Shown here one piece after another: positions 47,046-57,279 of a stretch of 64,000 nucleotides of DNA (positions are counted from its first letter, which is position 1; every line of letters begins with the position of its first letter). The position numbers and the translations under genes were made by a program. The DNA is from Candidatus Ichthyocystis hellenicum (GTDB lineage: Bacteria; Pseudomonadota; Gammaproteobacteria; Burkholderiales; 2013Ark19i). The notes under the pieces are model-generated. The model ran no database searches and was not told the origin of the DNA. It saw only the letters and a list, made by a program, of their open reading frames with translations. The stretch lies in NCBI RefSeq assembly GCF_001460935.1, contig NZ_LN906597.1:1-64000 (forward strand). The letters run 5' to 3'.

Positions 47046-47503
47046 GTAAGGTCTCTGACAGCAGAAAGAACCTCCTCAGCGTGACCTTCTACTTTTACTT
47101 TTCTCCATTCACGGACAAGAATGTATTTAGTATCAATTATAAATGTTGACCTCTCTATGCCCCTTACCTTTTTTCCATACATATTTTTCTCCTTCATAAC
47201 AGAAAACAAGTCACACAAAACCTCATCCGAATCTGATATGAGAGTAAATGGTAAACTGTACTTATCAATAAATTTATTGTGGGAAGAAACACTATCTCTT
47301 GATACACCCAAAAGATAACAACGCTGCTGCCACTTCTTACCCCAACAATCTCTAAAATCACAGGCCTCTTGAGTACACCCCGGTGTATTATCACGTGGAT
47401 AAAAATATAAAACCAAAGGTTTATCAATAAACTCGGATAAATGACAAAGATCACCAGTATGTGACATAGCAGAAAAATTAGGAACTTTTTGACCAACTTT
47501 CAT
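47042..47503 (-). CDS. bcp: Thioredoxin-dependent peroxiredoxin, PrxQ/BCP type
   Basis: A monomeric peroxidase. The peroxidatic Cys and the resolving Cys five residues later lie in NTPGCTQEACDFRD. VLYFYPRD and ERSTFIID are also typical. ATG 47503 (153 residues), with GAGG upstream, fits the family start; six more codons are open upstream. It is single, convergent to folE2. Confidence 0.93.
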   Translation of the reverse strand: MKVGQKVPNFSAMSHTGDLCHLSEFIDKPLVLYFYPRDNTPGCTQEACDFRDCWGKKWQQRCYLLGVSRDSVSSHNKFIDKYSLPFTLISDSDEVLCDLFSVMKEKNMYGKKVRGIERSTFIIDTKYILVREWRKVKVEGHAEEVLSAVRDLT

Positions 47504-47779
47504 GTACAACCTCAACAGCAACTATGATAATAAAAACAGAAAAATTATCACCAACTCGATAACAGATAAACACACATACAAGCCAGCAACAACACAAATA
47601 CCAACGCGAACAAAAATATACTAACAAGTATCCTACGCATCTGCCAACCACAAAACAAGGATCCCAAAAAACAATAAAAAATAACTATCCACTAACTGTA
47701 TGATACGACTTAATGAGACAATGAATACAAGATTTTTATTGTCCTGCATAACAAACATAACTCTGGGAAGGAATTGTTT

Positions 47780-48691
47780 ATGAGCTCTGCTGTAGTAATG
47801 GCATATGGGGACATTGGATCAAGATGTATAAAAACACTGATTGAATACAACATAAAAATAAAATTTGTTGTTACCAAAGAAGAGCCATCTTATGCCGGGT
47901 GGTTCAATAATATTGTTGATGAATCATCTTTATACAATATTTCAGTTTGTAATTACGCGCCGCACAAAAATGAGTCTTTAATAGAAAAAATTGCAACTAT
48001 ATCTCCTGACTACTTGTTTATCATAAACTTCCCAGAGGTTTTACCAACCGAACTTTTTAGTATGGTACGAATTTCTTCATATCATTTACATTTTTCATTA
48101 CTTCCATACTACAAGGGACACCACCCTATTCAGTGGAGCATAATAAACGGAGAAAAACAAACTGGAGTTACGTTAAGCCTCACCACTGGCAAAATTAACG
48201 AGTTCAGTATTATTAATCAAATTCCTATACCTATATTGAGTCACGATACTAGCTCTGACATTGAGAAAAAACTTACTGTATCAGGAGAGATAATATTATT
48301 TCAAACCATGCCTCACATACTTAAAAATTCGGTAGTTAGCCACCCTATAACTAAAGATTATGGCAGTCACTTCCGTCCGCTTGGTACTAAAGATAGACAA
48401 TTTCACTGGCATTGGGATGCTTTACGCATACACAACCTCATTCGTGCTTTTTCCCCTCCGCATGAAGGCGCATTTTTTGACCTAGAAAATAAATTGTTTT
48501 GGGTACAGCAGAGCAGATTAACAAATCAGCATGGGAAACCAGGAAATTACATTTACACTGACAACCGACTTATTATATTTGCTGGAGATGGAAGGGGAAT
48601 AGAAATAATATCTCTAGCATGTGAAGAGGGAACATTACCTATAGAAGAATGGGTATGTGCACACCCAAATCAGTGTTTATTCAAGAGTTGA
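47780..48691 (+). CDS. ArnA/Fmt-like formyltransferase with altered catalytic triad
   Basis: A 303-residue protein with the two-domain plan of ArnA's formyltransferase half: Rossmann-like N-terminal domain (VVMAYGDIGSRCI, HLHFSLLPYYKGHHPIQW, NGEKQTGVTL) and a C-terminal OB-like domain. Numbered from ATG 47780 it aligns with E. coli ArnA without visible offset, and the catalytic Asn102-His104-Asp140 reads His102-His104-Asn140. So two of three catalytic residues are replaced, and classical formyl transfer is doubtful. ATG has AAGG eight bases upstream. No arn, lipid A or sugar-nucleotide genes are nearby. Function unknown; a pseudoenzyme or changed reaction is possible. Confidence 0.8.
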   Translation: MSSAVVMAYGDIGSRCIKTLIEYNIKIKFVVTKEEPSYAGWFNNIVDESSLYNISVCNYAPHKNESLIEKIATISPDYLFIINFPEVLPTELFSMVRISSYHLHFSLLPYYKGHHPIQWSIINGEKQTGVTLSLTTGKINEFSIINQIPIPILSHDTSSDIEKKLTVSGEIILFQTMPHILKNSVVSHPITKDYGSHFRPLGTKDRQFHWHWDALRIHNLIRAFSPPHEGAFFDLENKLFWVQQSRLTNQHGKPGNYIYTDNRLIIFAGDGRGIEIISLACEEGTLPIEEWVCAHPNQCLFKS

Positions 48692-48696
48692 TTCAC

Positions 48697-49122
48697 ATGT
48701 TTACACCATCAAGAAATGAGTCTCGCCTTTTTTTCTTTAACACTTGGTCAAAGATGTTAGCCCAAAAACCACTTTTGGGATTAGAGGAAAAAGCATCACA
48801 CATAATAGCACTTCACCCGGAGTATCACAGAATACTAAGTCATCCTCATATGTATTTAGAATACGAATTTGTACCTGAATCTGGAATGGCTAACCCCTTT
48901 TTACACTTGTCATTACATTTAACTATCGCGGAACAAATTGACACTAACCAGCCACATGGAATTAGTAATTTGTTTAGCAAGTTACATAAAAAAAACACAG
49001 ATGAACACACCGCAAGACATGCCATACTGGAAATATTGGAAGACGAACTATGGAACGCAGTAAATAACCAAAAAACATTTGACCACCAACAATACCTACA
49101 ACGTATTTCATCACTTTTGTAG
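48697..49122 (+). CDS. DUF1841 family protein
   Basis: A 141-residue cytosolic protein. The family pattern is clear: MFTPSRNESRLFFFNTW at the start, IALHPEYHRIL in the middle, NPFLHLSLHLTIAEQ, and DQPHGI-like NQPHGIS. Function is unknown. ATG 48697 fits the family start, six bases after the formyltransferase stop, so the two may be cotranscribed. It ends 20 bases from sua5 on the other strand. Confidence 0.85.
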   Translation: MFTPSRNESRLFFFNTWSKMLAQKPLLGLEEKASHIIALHPEYHRILSHPHMYLEYEFVPESGMANPFLHLSLHLTIAEQIDTNQPHGISNLFSKLHKKNTDEHTARHAILEILEDELWNAVNNQKTFDHQQYLQRISSLL

Positions 49123-49142
49123 TATCAGGATAAATTTCCTAC

Positions 49143-50120
49143 TCAATGGTTACGTGACCCATAGGATGCTTTAGCCAAACGGTCGTTAATATCGTCCCAC
49201 GCTGGATCATGGGGAGGATCTTCAACGATGATATTACTAACAAATTTTTCTAAAAACCTCAGCCTTTCATACAATCTACATCCGTACGACAAAGCCAAAT
49301 CAGGCATTCTAGTCCAGTAAATACCGTCCAAATCATCTGGCATAAAAACAGTCCTAGCTAAAACACCAACATTTCCCTCCTTACGAAGCACATCGAGAAG
49401 ATCATGAAAATTACCTTTATCAACCAGAGATAGCGGAACTACAGGAGCATAATGCCCTGGCAAAGTACCAGAAGTTTCGTATTTGTGAACTATGCCTCTT
49501 TCAACACGTACACCACAAACCTCTTCCATAGCATCAGAGCGTATACGTCCCTTCCTTAAAAGACGAGGAACCTTTCCAGAACAATCAACTATGGTTGATT
49601 CCAAGCCATAACAACAAAAACCACCATCTAAAATACCTGCAATTGAATATCCAAAATCGTCAAACACATGAGAAGGCATAGTTGAACTTACATGACCAAA
49701 AGTATTAGCAGAAGGAGCAACCACACCAAAACAACCATTTTCTTTGAGTTTATCCAGCAAAAGCGCAGTAGATGCATGCTGAGGAACACGAACGGCCACT
49801 GTTTCCCGTCCTGCAACTACGGAAGATAAAACTGATTCTTTCTTTTTCAAAACGATTGTCAATGGCCCAGGCCAATATGCTTTGCAAAGAGATTCAACAT
49901 AATCGTTCTCAATAATAGCCCATCGAAAAACATCTTCAAAAGAACGAACATGAACAATCAAAGGATGGGATAAAGACCTACCCTTAATAGAAAAAACCTT
50001 TCGTACTGCTAAATCATTACTAGCATCAGCCGCCAGACCGTACACTGTCTCTGTAGGAATAGCAACCAATTCGCCACCCAGCAAAAGCCTAACAGCCTGC
50101 TCGATTGTAAGCAAATTCAT
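49143..50120 (-). CDS. L-threonylcarbamoyladenylate synthase, Sua5 type
   Basis: Makes threonylcarbamoyl-AMP for t6A37 in ANN-decoding tRNAs. The YrdC-like domain is N-terminal (VAIPTETVYGLAADA, KGRSLSHPLIVHV, and VRVPQHA, VVAPSANTFGH); a Sua5 extension follows, ending near residue 325. This long form contrasts with the short TsaC of enterobacteria. Start overlaps the purK end by four bases. It is the last gene of a purE-purK-sua5 string. Confidence 0.92.
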   Translation of the reverse strand: MNLLTIEQAVRLLLGGELVAIPTETVYGLAADASNDLAVRKVFSIKGRSLSHPLIVHVRSFEDVFRWAIIENDYVESLCKAYWPGPLTIVLKKKESVLSSVVAGRETVAVRVPQHASTALLLDKLKENGCFGVVAPSANTFGHVSSTMPSHVFDDFGYSIAGILDGGFCCYGLESTIVDCSGKVPRLLRKGRIRSDAMEEVCGVRVERGIVHKYETSGTLPGHYAPVVPLSLVDKGNFHDLLDVLRKEGNVGVLARTVFMPDDLDGIYWTRMPDLALSYGCRLYERLRFLEKFVSNIIVEDPPHDPAWDDINDRLAKASYGSRNH

Positions 50121-51247
50121 TTATCGCCTCGGTAATAGAACCATTGATAGAACTTAAGAGCTTCTTCAACAAAATCATCCTGTTTCCCAACCCAGGTCAC
50201 ATGCCCCATTTTTCTACCTGGCCTAACCTCAGTCTTACCATATAGGTACAACCTACCTCTTTGATTCATCACATATGGCCATTGAATAGGATCATCAAAT
50301 AACCACCCATCCCCCAGCAAATTAACCATCATCGAATCACTAAGCTGCCGCGGTTGGAAAATGTCCAAGCCGCATAGAATTCTCTGCTGACAATCAAACT
50401 GTGAGTATGAAGTAGCATCCATAGTGTAATGACCGGTATTATGGGGTCTTGGAGCCATTTCATTTACATACAACTCACCTTGATCGTAAAAAAACTCAAC
50501 GGCTAAAACACCACAATATGAAAGTTTCTCAACAATAAGTGCCGCAATAGAATAAATCTGATCAAACACATCTTTATAGTCATAGCAGGCAGTAGAACAA
50601 TGAACCAAAATACCATTTTTGTGAAAATTCTTAGTTATTGGAAAGAAGACCACCTGACCATTATGCGAACGACCAACTACTATAGAAAACTCTGCCATTC
50701 CTGACGACAATCTTTTTTCCAAAACACATGGAACACCCAATAACCTCCAAGATTCAAGTAATTTACTATGATCAGAAATAGGTAATTGACCGCGACCATC
50801 ATAGCCCATCTGAGCAGTTTTCAAAATTGCCGGAAACAAATTTTTGGGCGCTAACTCACAATCAGATTCTGAGCAAATATTAAAGTAATCTACAACGGGA
50901 AATCCGTTGGTTTTAAGAAACGATTTTTCCAAAACTCTGTTAGCACAAATCTCAACAGCATCAGCAGATGGAGATATAAGTATCTTTGTCGCCAAAGACG
51001 ATAGAAGATCTACCGGTACATTTTCGAATTCAACCGTCGCTGCTTTACATAAACCAGAAAAATCATGATAAGCATCAGAATTATCATAAGGAAGACAAAT
51101 ATGAACATCGGCACATGCACGAGCAGGACAACTAATATCTGGATCCCAAACAACTGTTCTATACCCTTGCCGACGAGCAGAACACAAAAAGAAAAGGCCC
51201 AACTGGCCACCACCAAGTACGCCAACAGTATCAGGCGGAAATATCAT
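50117..51247 (-). CDS. purK: N5-carboxyaminoimidazole ribonucleotide synthase
   Basis: An ATP-grasp enzyme that carboxylates AIR to N5-CAIR in purine synthesis. GVLGGGQLGLFFLCSARRQG at the start, the ATP-grasp core with KTAQMGYDGRGQ and EKRLSSGMAEFSIV, and NEMAPRPHNTGHYTMDA are all typical. Length 376. ATG start nine bases after purE. Confidence 0.95.
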   Translation of the reverse strand: MIFPPDTVGVLGGGQLGLFFLCSARRQGYRTVVWDPDISCPARACADVHICLPYDNSDAYHDFSGLCKAATVEFENVPVDLLSSLATKILISPSADAVEICANRVLEKSFLKTNGFPVVDYFNICSESDCELAPKNLFPAILKTAQMGYDGRGQLPISDHSKLLESWRLLGVPCVLEKRLSSGMAEFSIVVGRSHNGQVVFFPITKNFHKNGILVHCSTACYDYKDVFDQIYSIAALIVEKLSYCGVLAVEFFYDQGELYVNEMAPRPHNTGHYTMDATSYSQFDCQQRILCGLDIFQPRQLSDSMMVNLLGDGWLFDDPIQWPYVMNQRGRLYLYGKTEVRPGRKMGHVTWVGKQDDFVEEALKFYQWFYYRGDK

Positions 51248-51256
51248 TGGATAGCC

Positions 51257-51760
51257 TCAGATTAAATCACCACTGGGATTAGAATTATCAATCACACTTT
51301 GCCGTTGACGCTCGCGAAAATCAAGCAAACTAACGCGCAAATTACTGCTACCTAAACTCAGAATAGAAACAGCAAACAAAGCAGCATTAATCGCACCTGA
51401 TTTGCCAATGGAAAAAGTAGCAACAGGAGCACCACTTGGCATCTGAACAATAGAGTACAAAGAATCAACTCCTTGCAATGGAGAAGAAGAAATCGGAACA
51501 CCCAAAACAGGCAATACCGTTTTTGCTGCCAACATACCCGGAAGATGCGCAGCACCTCCAGCACCAGCAATTATTACCCTAACTCCCCTATCGTACGCAG
51601 AATCAGCGAAATCAAATACTTCATTTGGAGTACGGTGCGCAGATATAATACGAGCCTCACATGAAACACCAAATTCATCCAAAGTAGAAACAGAAAAACG
51701 CATCACATCCCAATCAGACTGTGATCCCATTAGAACCGCCACAGAAAATTCCTCGCTCAT
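51257..51760 (-). CDS. purE: N5-carboxyaminoimidazole ribonucleotide mutase
   Basis: Rearranges N5-CAIR to CAIR, downstream of PurK. MGSQSDWDVM, SAHRTPNEVFDFA and AGGAAHLPGMLAAKT identify it. Length 167. ATG start overlaps folD by four bases. Confidence 0.95.
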   Translation of the reverse strand: MSEEFSVAVLMGSQSDWDVMRFSVSTLDEFGVSCEARIISAHRTPNEVFDFADSAYDRGVRVIIAGAGGAAHLPGMLAAKTVLPVLGVPISSSPLQGVDSLYSIVQMPSGAPVATFSIGKSGAINAALFAVSILSLGSSNLRVSLLDFRERQRQSVIDNSNPSGDLI

Positions 51761-52632
51761 GTAACCTCCTTTTGGGAAACTAATACAGCCTTGAGGGTAT
51801 TTTTCAACAACATGGCAATAGTCATAGGACCAACACCTCCAGGAACTGGAGTAATATGCGAAGCTTTGTGTGAGCAGGCTTCAAAATCTACGTCTCCAAC
51901 AATTTTACCATCTTCCCTACGATGAATACCTACATCTACAACAACTGCCCCATCGGCAATACAATCGTCCCTTATCAGTAACGGACACCCAGTTGCAGAA
52001 ATCAATACATCAGCTGCGCGAGTTACAGATGGCAAGTCACGCGTCAATGAATTACAGACTGTAACAGTTGCCCCTCTGCTTAATAGCATCAAAGCAGTAG
52101 GTTTTCCTACAATATTTGAAGCTCCCACAACTACACACCTCCGCCCAGACAGTGGAATATTGTAGTAATCCAACAAATACAAAATCCCCAGTGGGGTACA
52201 CGGCAAGAACTCAGGAAAACCAATACTGCTTCGACCAACATTGTACGGATGGAAACCATCAACATCCTTACTAGGCAAAATAGACTCAATCACCACTCTA
52301 TCCTGAATAGACTTAGGAAGCGGCAATTGCACCAAAATACCATGAACTGAATCATCATGATTCAGTTCATTTATTACATCGAGCAAACTACTCTGGGAAA
52401 GAGTTTCCGGAAAGGATAAAAATCTCGAATTAAAACCCACCTTCTCGCAAGCACTTATCTTACGGCGCACGTAGATCTGTGAAGCCGGACAATCTCCTAC
52501 CAAAACAACAGCCAACCCAGGCTTACAGGAAAGACAAGACACCTCTTCGGATATTTCTTTGCAGAGCAAATCTGACACATACCGGCCATCCATAATCTGG
52601 CCACACTGCAACCCGCCTAACTTTGATTCCAA
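51757..52632 (-). CDS. folD: Methylenetetrahydrofolate dehydrogenase/cyclohydrolase
   Basis: A bifunctional enzyme interconverting 5,10-methylene- and 10-formyl-THF. Marks: YVRRKISACEKVG with the catalytic Lys, VQLPLP, a PSKDVDGFHPYNVGR block, GASNIVGKPTALMLL, and TPVPGGVGPMTIAMLL. The start could be TTG 52632 (291 residues, GAGGGAGGGG upstream) or ATG 52593. It overlaps purE by four bases and uses one-carbon units that the glycine cleavage system makes. Confidence 0.94.
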   Translation of the reverse strand: MESKLGGLQCGQIMDGRYVSDLLCKEISEEVSCLSCKPGLAVVLVGDCPASQIYVRRKISACEKVGFNSRFLSFPETLSQSSLLDVINELNHDDSVHGILVQLPLPKSIQDRVVIESILPSKDVDGFHPYNVGRSSIGFPEFLPCTPLGILYLLDYYNIPLSGRRCVVVGASNIVGKPTALMLLSRGATVTVCNSLTRDLPSVTRAADVLISATGCPLLIRDDCIADGAVVVDVGIHRREDGKIVGDVDFEACSHKASHITPVPGGVGPMTIAMLLKNTLKAVLVSQKEVT

Positions 52633-52715
52633 ACCAGGACCCCTCCCTCAGGAGAAACTCAACACTTGCATAGAACTATCGAAATAATTTACCTAACAGT
52701 TGTTATAAAAAACAA

Positions 52716-54443
52716 CTATCTGCGCGAAGATGGCAAAGTATCAGCACAAATACCCAGGGCCACCTCAGCAGCAAGACCAACTGATTCGCATAATGTAGGA
52801 TGAGGATGTATAGTACGAGCCAAATCAACTGCCTCTGCCCCCATCTCAATGGCTAAACACAATTCACCCAACAAATCTCCCGCGTGCACACCTACCACAC
52901 CAGCACCAATTATGCGTTTTGTTTTCTTGTCAAAAATCAACTTAGTCATACCATCCGTACGTTGTTGACTAATAGCACGGCCAGAAGATGCCCACGGAAA
53001 AGAGCCAAGCTCAATCTCACGACCATCATGACGACAGCGAGCCTCAGTAAGACCAGTCCAAGCTATCTCTGGATCAGAATAGACCACAAAAGGAACCTGA
53101 TAAGCATCAAATGAAACCGGATTACCCAAAATCGACTCTGAAACAACATGAGCCTGATGAGTAGATTTATGGGCTAACATAGGCTCACCAACGATATCAC
53201 CAATTGCGTAGATGTTCCCGTAGCTAGTACGCATCTGATCATCGACAACAATATAACCTTTTTGATCACAAACTAGATTAGGCAAATTTAGGTGCTCCGC
53301 AGAGACCCTACGCCCGACACAAACCAGAACAATATCATATGTATGAGAAAAACCACCCTGCGGGCCTTCAAAATTAACCAACACACCCTCAGAAGATACA
53401 CTGGCACCTTTAACCTTAGATTGCAAAAACACATCAGAAAAACGTCGTTGATTAGTACTCCACCACACCTTCCTCAGATCATCGTCTAACATATTCAACA
53501 AATTGTCCTGTGACTCAACTATAGAAACTCTTGATCCCAAAGCACTATAAACGGTCGCCATCTCAAGACCTATGCCCCCCCCACCTATGATTAACATCTT
53601 ATTGGGAATAGTTGATAAGGACAGAGCATCAGTAGAGTACCAAATACGGGGATCATCAGGAAAAAATGGCAATTTCACCGGCTCAGACCCAGTGGCAATC
53701 AACGCAAATTTAAAAGCATACCGTAACGTAGCACCGTCCTTATGAATAATGACATGATTATCATCACAAAATTTAGCATCACCTTGGATGAAAGTAACAT
53801 TCCTAGCTACTGCCATCTTAGCAAGACCGCTGCTTAATTTTTCAACAACATCGTCTTTCCAGTGCCTCAATTTTTCCAAATCAATTGAAGGATCACCCCA
53901 CGAAACCCCAAATGACTCCGCTTCTTTCGCCTCTTCCAAACAACGTGCAACATGCAATAAAGCCTTTGATGGAATGCAACCTACATTCAAGCAAACCCCA
54001 CCTAAAGTTGGTCTCCTGTCAACTAACAAAACCCGCAACCCCTCGTCAGCGGCACGAAAAGCAGCACAATATCCTCCAGGACCAGCACCAATAACCAAAA
54101 GGTCAAAAACATCATCCTTAGCATCTTGAACCAAATTGACCGAAATATTCCTCTGAGTAGCAACAAACGAATCTTTTTCCTGATGTTGGTCAGCAAACTC
54201 TTGATCTGAAAAAATAGTAACAACAGTCTGACCAATGGATACCTCATCTCCAACAGAAACAAGATATTTATCGATACAACCCGAAGATGGAGATGGTACC
54301 TCGACAGCTGCTTTATCTATTTCCAAAACCAACAACGTATCACCCGATTTTACCCTATCACCAGGTGATAACAAACATTCAATAACACAAGCCTTAGAAG
54401 GACCACTTAGATCAGGAACTACCACATTGAGGGATTTCTTCAT
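52716..54443 (-). CDS. lpdA: Dihydrolipoamide dehydrogenase with N-terminal lipoyl domain
   Basis: The flavin E3 component that reoxidises dihydrolipoyl groups with NAD+. An N-terminal lipoyl domain (lipoyl Lys44 in EIDKAAVEVPSP) is followed by a short linker and the E3: FAD site VIGAGPGGYCAAF, redox pair Cys151-Cys156 in GGVCLNVGCIPSK, NAD site IGGGGIGLEMATVY, and HPHPTLCE with the catalytic His near the C-terminus. Length 575. This fused form occurs in beta- and some other proteobacteria with PDH. It is the only E3 in the window and is not next to aceEF. Confidence 0.95.
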   Translation of the reverse strand: MKKSLNVVVPDLSGPSKACVIECLLSPGDRVKSGDTLLVLEIDKAAVEVPSPSSGCIDKYLVSVGDEVSIGQTVVTIFSDQEFADQHQEKDSFVATQRNISVNLVQDAKDDVFDLLVIGAGPGGYCAAFRAADEGLRVLLVDRRPTLGGVCLNVGCIPSKALLHVARCLEEAKEAESFGVSWGDPSIDLEKLRHWKDDVVEKLSSGLAKMAVARNVTFIQGDAKFCDDNHVIIHKDGATLRYAFKFALIATGSEPVKLPFFPDDPRIWYSTDALSLSTIPNKMLIIGGGGIGLEMATVYSALGSRVSIVESQDNLLNMLDDDLRKVWWSTNQRRFSDVFLQSKVKGASVSSEGVLVNFEGPQGGFSHTYDIVLVCVGRRVSAEHLNLPNLVCDQKGYIVVDDQMRTSYGNIYAIGDIVGEPMLAHKSTHQAHVVSESILGNPVSFDAYQVPFVVYSDPEIAWTGLTEARCRHDGREIELGSFPWASSGRAISQQRTDGMTKLIFDKKTKRIIGAGVVGVHAGDLLGELCLAIEMGAEAVDLARTIHPHPTLCESVGLAAEVALGICADTLPSSRR

Positions 54444-54593
54444 TAGAACCTCATAACAATTAGCATAACCAGGTAAAATAACTCCCCAAGAGGCATATCA
54501 TTGATGATCAAACTCCATTCCCACTAAGGTAATAATCATGAAATAATTCGGAATGGTCCATATTTTAGGACTAGCTACTCTCGGGAAAAATCT

Positions 54594-55178
54594 GTGTCAC
54601 ATAATTTATCACTTCTTATAGAAACTGTCTTGGTAGACAACGTTATACTAAGTCAAATACTGGGATTGTGCCCATTTCTTGGCCTGTCTAAAAAGTGGGA
54701 CAGTGCAGTTGGAATGGGAGCAGCCACAAGCTTCGTGCTAACAATTGGCTGTGGCACTTCTTACATGATAGATCATTATCTCCTCATCCCATATCATGTT
54801 GAATTCTTGCGCACCCTATCGTTCATAGTAGTAATAGCGGGTGTAGTACAACTCACAGAACAAATAATTCAAGTCGTTAGCCCAATTTTACATCGAGTTC
54901 TTGGAATATATTTGCCATTAATAACGACAAACTGCGCAGTGCTTGGAATACCTCTGCTTAACAGTGGGACTAATCACAATTTGGTTGAATCCCTAATATT
55001 CGGATTTGGTAATTCAATAGGATTCACCTTGGTACTTCTTATATTCAGTAGTATGAGAGAAAGAATAGAGGCTGCGGATGTACCAAACATTTTTCGTGGT
55101 AACTCCATAGCACTCATGACCGCTGGGCTACTGGGAATTGCATTTAGCGGATTTGCAGGACTGGTGAAAATAACATGA
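54594..55178 (+). CDS. rnfA: Rnf/Rsx complex subunit A
   Basis: A membrane subunit of the ion-translocating ferredoxin:NAD oxidoreductase. [23 protein letters not shown] at the start and [18 protein letters not shown] are hallmark; six membrane segments are expected. Length 194. GTG start with GGGA upstream. First gene of rnfABCDGE-nth; overlaps rnfB by four bases. Confidence 0.95.
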   Translation: MSHNLSLLIETVLVDNVILSQILGLCPFLGLSKKWDSAVGMGAATSFVLTIGCGTSYMIDHYLLIPYHVEFLRTLSFIVVIAGVVQLTEQIIQVVSPILHRVLGIYLPLITTNCAVLGIPLLNSGTNHNLVESLIFGFGNSIGFTLVLLIFSSMRERIEAADVPNIFRGNSIALMTAGLLGIAFSGFAGLVKIT

Positions 55179-55732
55179 CCATTATCACCTCAATCCTGAT
55201 AATGGCAGGACTGGTAGGAGTGCTATCAGCGTTACTAATGCTAACCCAGTTGGCAATAAAAAAGAAGGACAATTCCCTTGTTGACGAAATTGATGATATT
55301 TTACCCCAAACTCAGTGTGGTCAGTGCGGCTACCCCGGTTGCAGACCCTATGCAGAAGCCATCGCAGCCGGAAAAGCAGATATAAATCAATGCCCACCTG
55401 GTGGCGACGATGGTATTAGAAAGTTAGCCGAGTTACTAAACAAAGATGTAAAGAAACTCAATGAATCGCATGGTCAGAACAAACCCAAATCTGTGGCTGT
55501 TATCGATGAATTTACGTGCATCGGCTGCACACTTTGCATACAAGCATGCCCTGTTGATGCTATAGTAGGAGCCGCAAAACAGAATCACACCGTTATCAAA
55601 GAGTATTGCACCGGTTGCGAGCTATGCATCGCCCCATGCCCTGTGGATTGCATTGAAATGATCTCAACAGAAGATAGCTTGGGTCAATGGAAGCGCAAGT
55701 ACCCGATAGTGCCAATATATTCGAGGAAGTGA
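55175..55732 (+). CDS. rnfB: Rnf/Rsx complex iron-sulphur subunit B
   Basis: N-terminal membrane anchor, then a four-Cys cluster ([15 protein letters not shown] to a CPPGG), then two ferredoxin 4Fe-4S motifs ([16 protein letters not shown] and [15 protein letters not shown]). It passes electrons between ferredoxin and the membrane arm. Length 185. ATG start overlapping rnfA by four bases; rnfC follows after six bases. Confidence 0.95.
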   Translation: MTIITSILIMAGLVGVLSALLMLTQLAIKKKDNSLVDEIDDILPQTQCGQCGYPGCRPYAEAIAAGKADINQCPPGGDDGIRKLAELLNKDVKKLNESHGQNKPKSVAVIDEFTCIGCTLCIQACPVDAIVGAAKQNHTVIKEYCTGCELCIAPCPVDCIEMISTEDSLGQWKRKYPIVPIYSRK

Positions 55733-55738
55733 TGAGAT

Positions 55739-57268
55739 ATGAGACCACCGTTCGACTTTTTCGGGGGGCTGTTTCTCCTTGACCACAAACTTGAGTCAAA
55801 TTGTCAGCCTATTTCAGATCTTCCTCCGGTGCAAAAATTTATAATCCCATTGCAGCAACACGTCGGTGCTCCATGCCGACCAATTGTACGCGAAGGACAA
55901 GTCGTAAAAAGAGAAGATTTAATCGGCTACTCAGGAAAAGATTTATCGGTTGGAGTACATGCCAGCACGTCTGGAACCATAAAATCTATCGAGAAGCACA
56001 TCATTGCTCATCACTCCAATTTACCCGCACTATGCATAATCATTGACAGTGATGGAAAAGACGATAGCGCCGACCCACAGCCTTTGGCATGGAAAAATCG
56101 CCCGCTACACGAAGTACGTAGCCACCTTCAACGTATGGGTATAGTAGGACTGGGTGGTGGTATTTTCCCCTCTCACATAAAAATGAAATCTAAAATTCAT
56201 ACCCTCATAATTAACGGAGCTGAATGTGAACCATACATAACGTGCGATGATTTACTGATGCGAGAAAAAGCCGTTGAAATTATACTAGGAGCTCATATCG
56301 TTGCTCAGTTACTGGAGGCAAAAACACTGATTTTGGGAATAGAGGACAACAAACAAGAAGCCATCAAAAAATTAAAGCAAGCACAAGATGAGCTGTCATC
56401 ATCAGTTAAAATCATCATCACCCCGACTAAATACCCTACCGGAGGAGCAAAACAGCTAATAAAATGCCTGACAAATGTAGAAATACCACATGGAAAACAC
56501 ACCACTGACTACGGATTCCAATGCTTCAATGTTGCCACTTTGCTGGCCATTTACAACGCCCTAGTCAATGGTAGACCACTAACAGAACGCATAGTCACAC
56601 TTTCAGGAAACGTGTCCCACGGAAAAAATTACCGCGTACGGCTGGGAACACCCATACAAGAACTATTGAAATACCATGACGATACATTAAACTGCCAAAA
56701 TGTAATAATTGGCGGTCCACTGATGGGATTTTACGTAAATGATCTAAGCAGTCCCGTCGTAAAATCAACCAACTGTATTCTAATACCAGCACAGGACTGG
56801 AATGAACCGCAAAAAGAAATGCCATGCATCAGATGCGGTGCGTGCGCGCCAGTATGCCCAGCAAAACTACAACCACACGAATTATACTGGTTCACAAAGG
56901 GACATCTGTTAGAAAAAGCTCAGGAGTATCATCTGTTTGACTGCATTGAATGCGGCTGCTGCAGCTACGTTTGCCCCAGCAACATACCACTTGTACAATA
57001 CTACCAATATGCTAAGGATGAGATAAAATCGCAGCAGATTGAAAAAAATCTAGCCACTGATTCAAAGGAACGCTTCGAATCGCGTAAACAACGCCAACAA
57101 CTTCTAGAGGAAAATAAGATCAAGAGACTTTCCGAACAAAACAAAATTCGTTCACAAGCATCCGACGAGGAAAAAAGAGCGATCATAATTGAGGCTGCCA
57201 AGAAAAGAAAAGAGAAAATAGCCAATCGCGAAAAATCTCGTAACAATCCGCCACAAACATCTTCTTAG
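55739..57268 (+). CDS. rnfC: Rnf/Rsx complex subunit C
   Basis: The soluble, NADH- and FMN-binding subunit with two 4Fe-4S motifs (CIRCGACAPVCPAKL and CIECGCCSYVCPSNI). GLGGGIFPSHIKM and NGAECEPYITCDD mark the SLBB/FMN region. The C-terminal part is Lys/Glu/Arg-rich and helical, as in other RnfC, but short (about 85 residues). Length 509. ATG start six bases after rnfB. Confidence 0.95.
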   Translation: MRPPFDFFGGLFLLDHKLESNCQPISDLPPVQKFIIPLQQHVGAPCRPIVREGQVVKREDLIGYSGKDLSVGVHASTSGTIKSIEKHIIAHHSNLPALCIIIDSDGKDDSADPQPLAWKNRPLHEVRSHLQRMGIVGLGGGIFPSHIKMKSKIHTLIINGAECEPYITCDDLLMREKAVEIILGAHIVAQLLEAKTLILGIEDNKQEAIKKLKQAQDELSSSVKIIITPTKYPTGGAKQLIKCLTNVEIPHGKHTTDYGFQCFNVATLLAIYNALVNGRPLTERIVTLSGNVSHGKNYRVRLGTPIQELLKYHDDTLNCQNVIIGGPLMGFYVNDLSSPVVKSTNCILIPAQDWNEPQKEMPCIRCGACAPVCPAKLQPHELYWFTKGHLLEKAQEYHLFDCIECGCCSYVCPSNIPLVQYYQYAKDEIKSQQIEKNLATDSKERFESRKQRQQLLEENKIKRLSEQNKIRSQASDEEKRAIIIEAAKKRKEKIANREKSRNNPPQTSS

Positions 57269-57279
57269 GACAAAAGCTA

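Noticed and set aside
52698-52717. Inverted repeat AGTTGTT/AACAACT at the lpdA end as terminator
   Set aside because: It overlaps the stop codon, is AT-rich and has no T-run after it on the minus strand.
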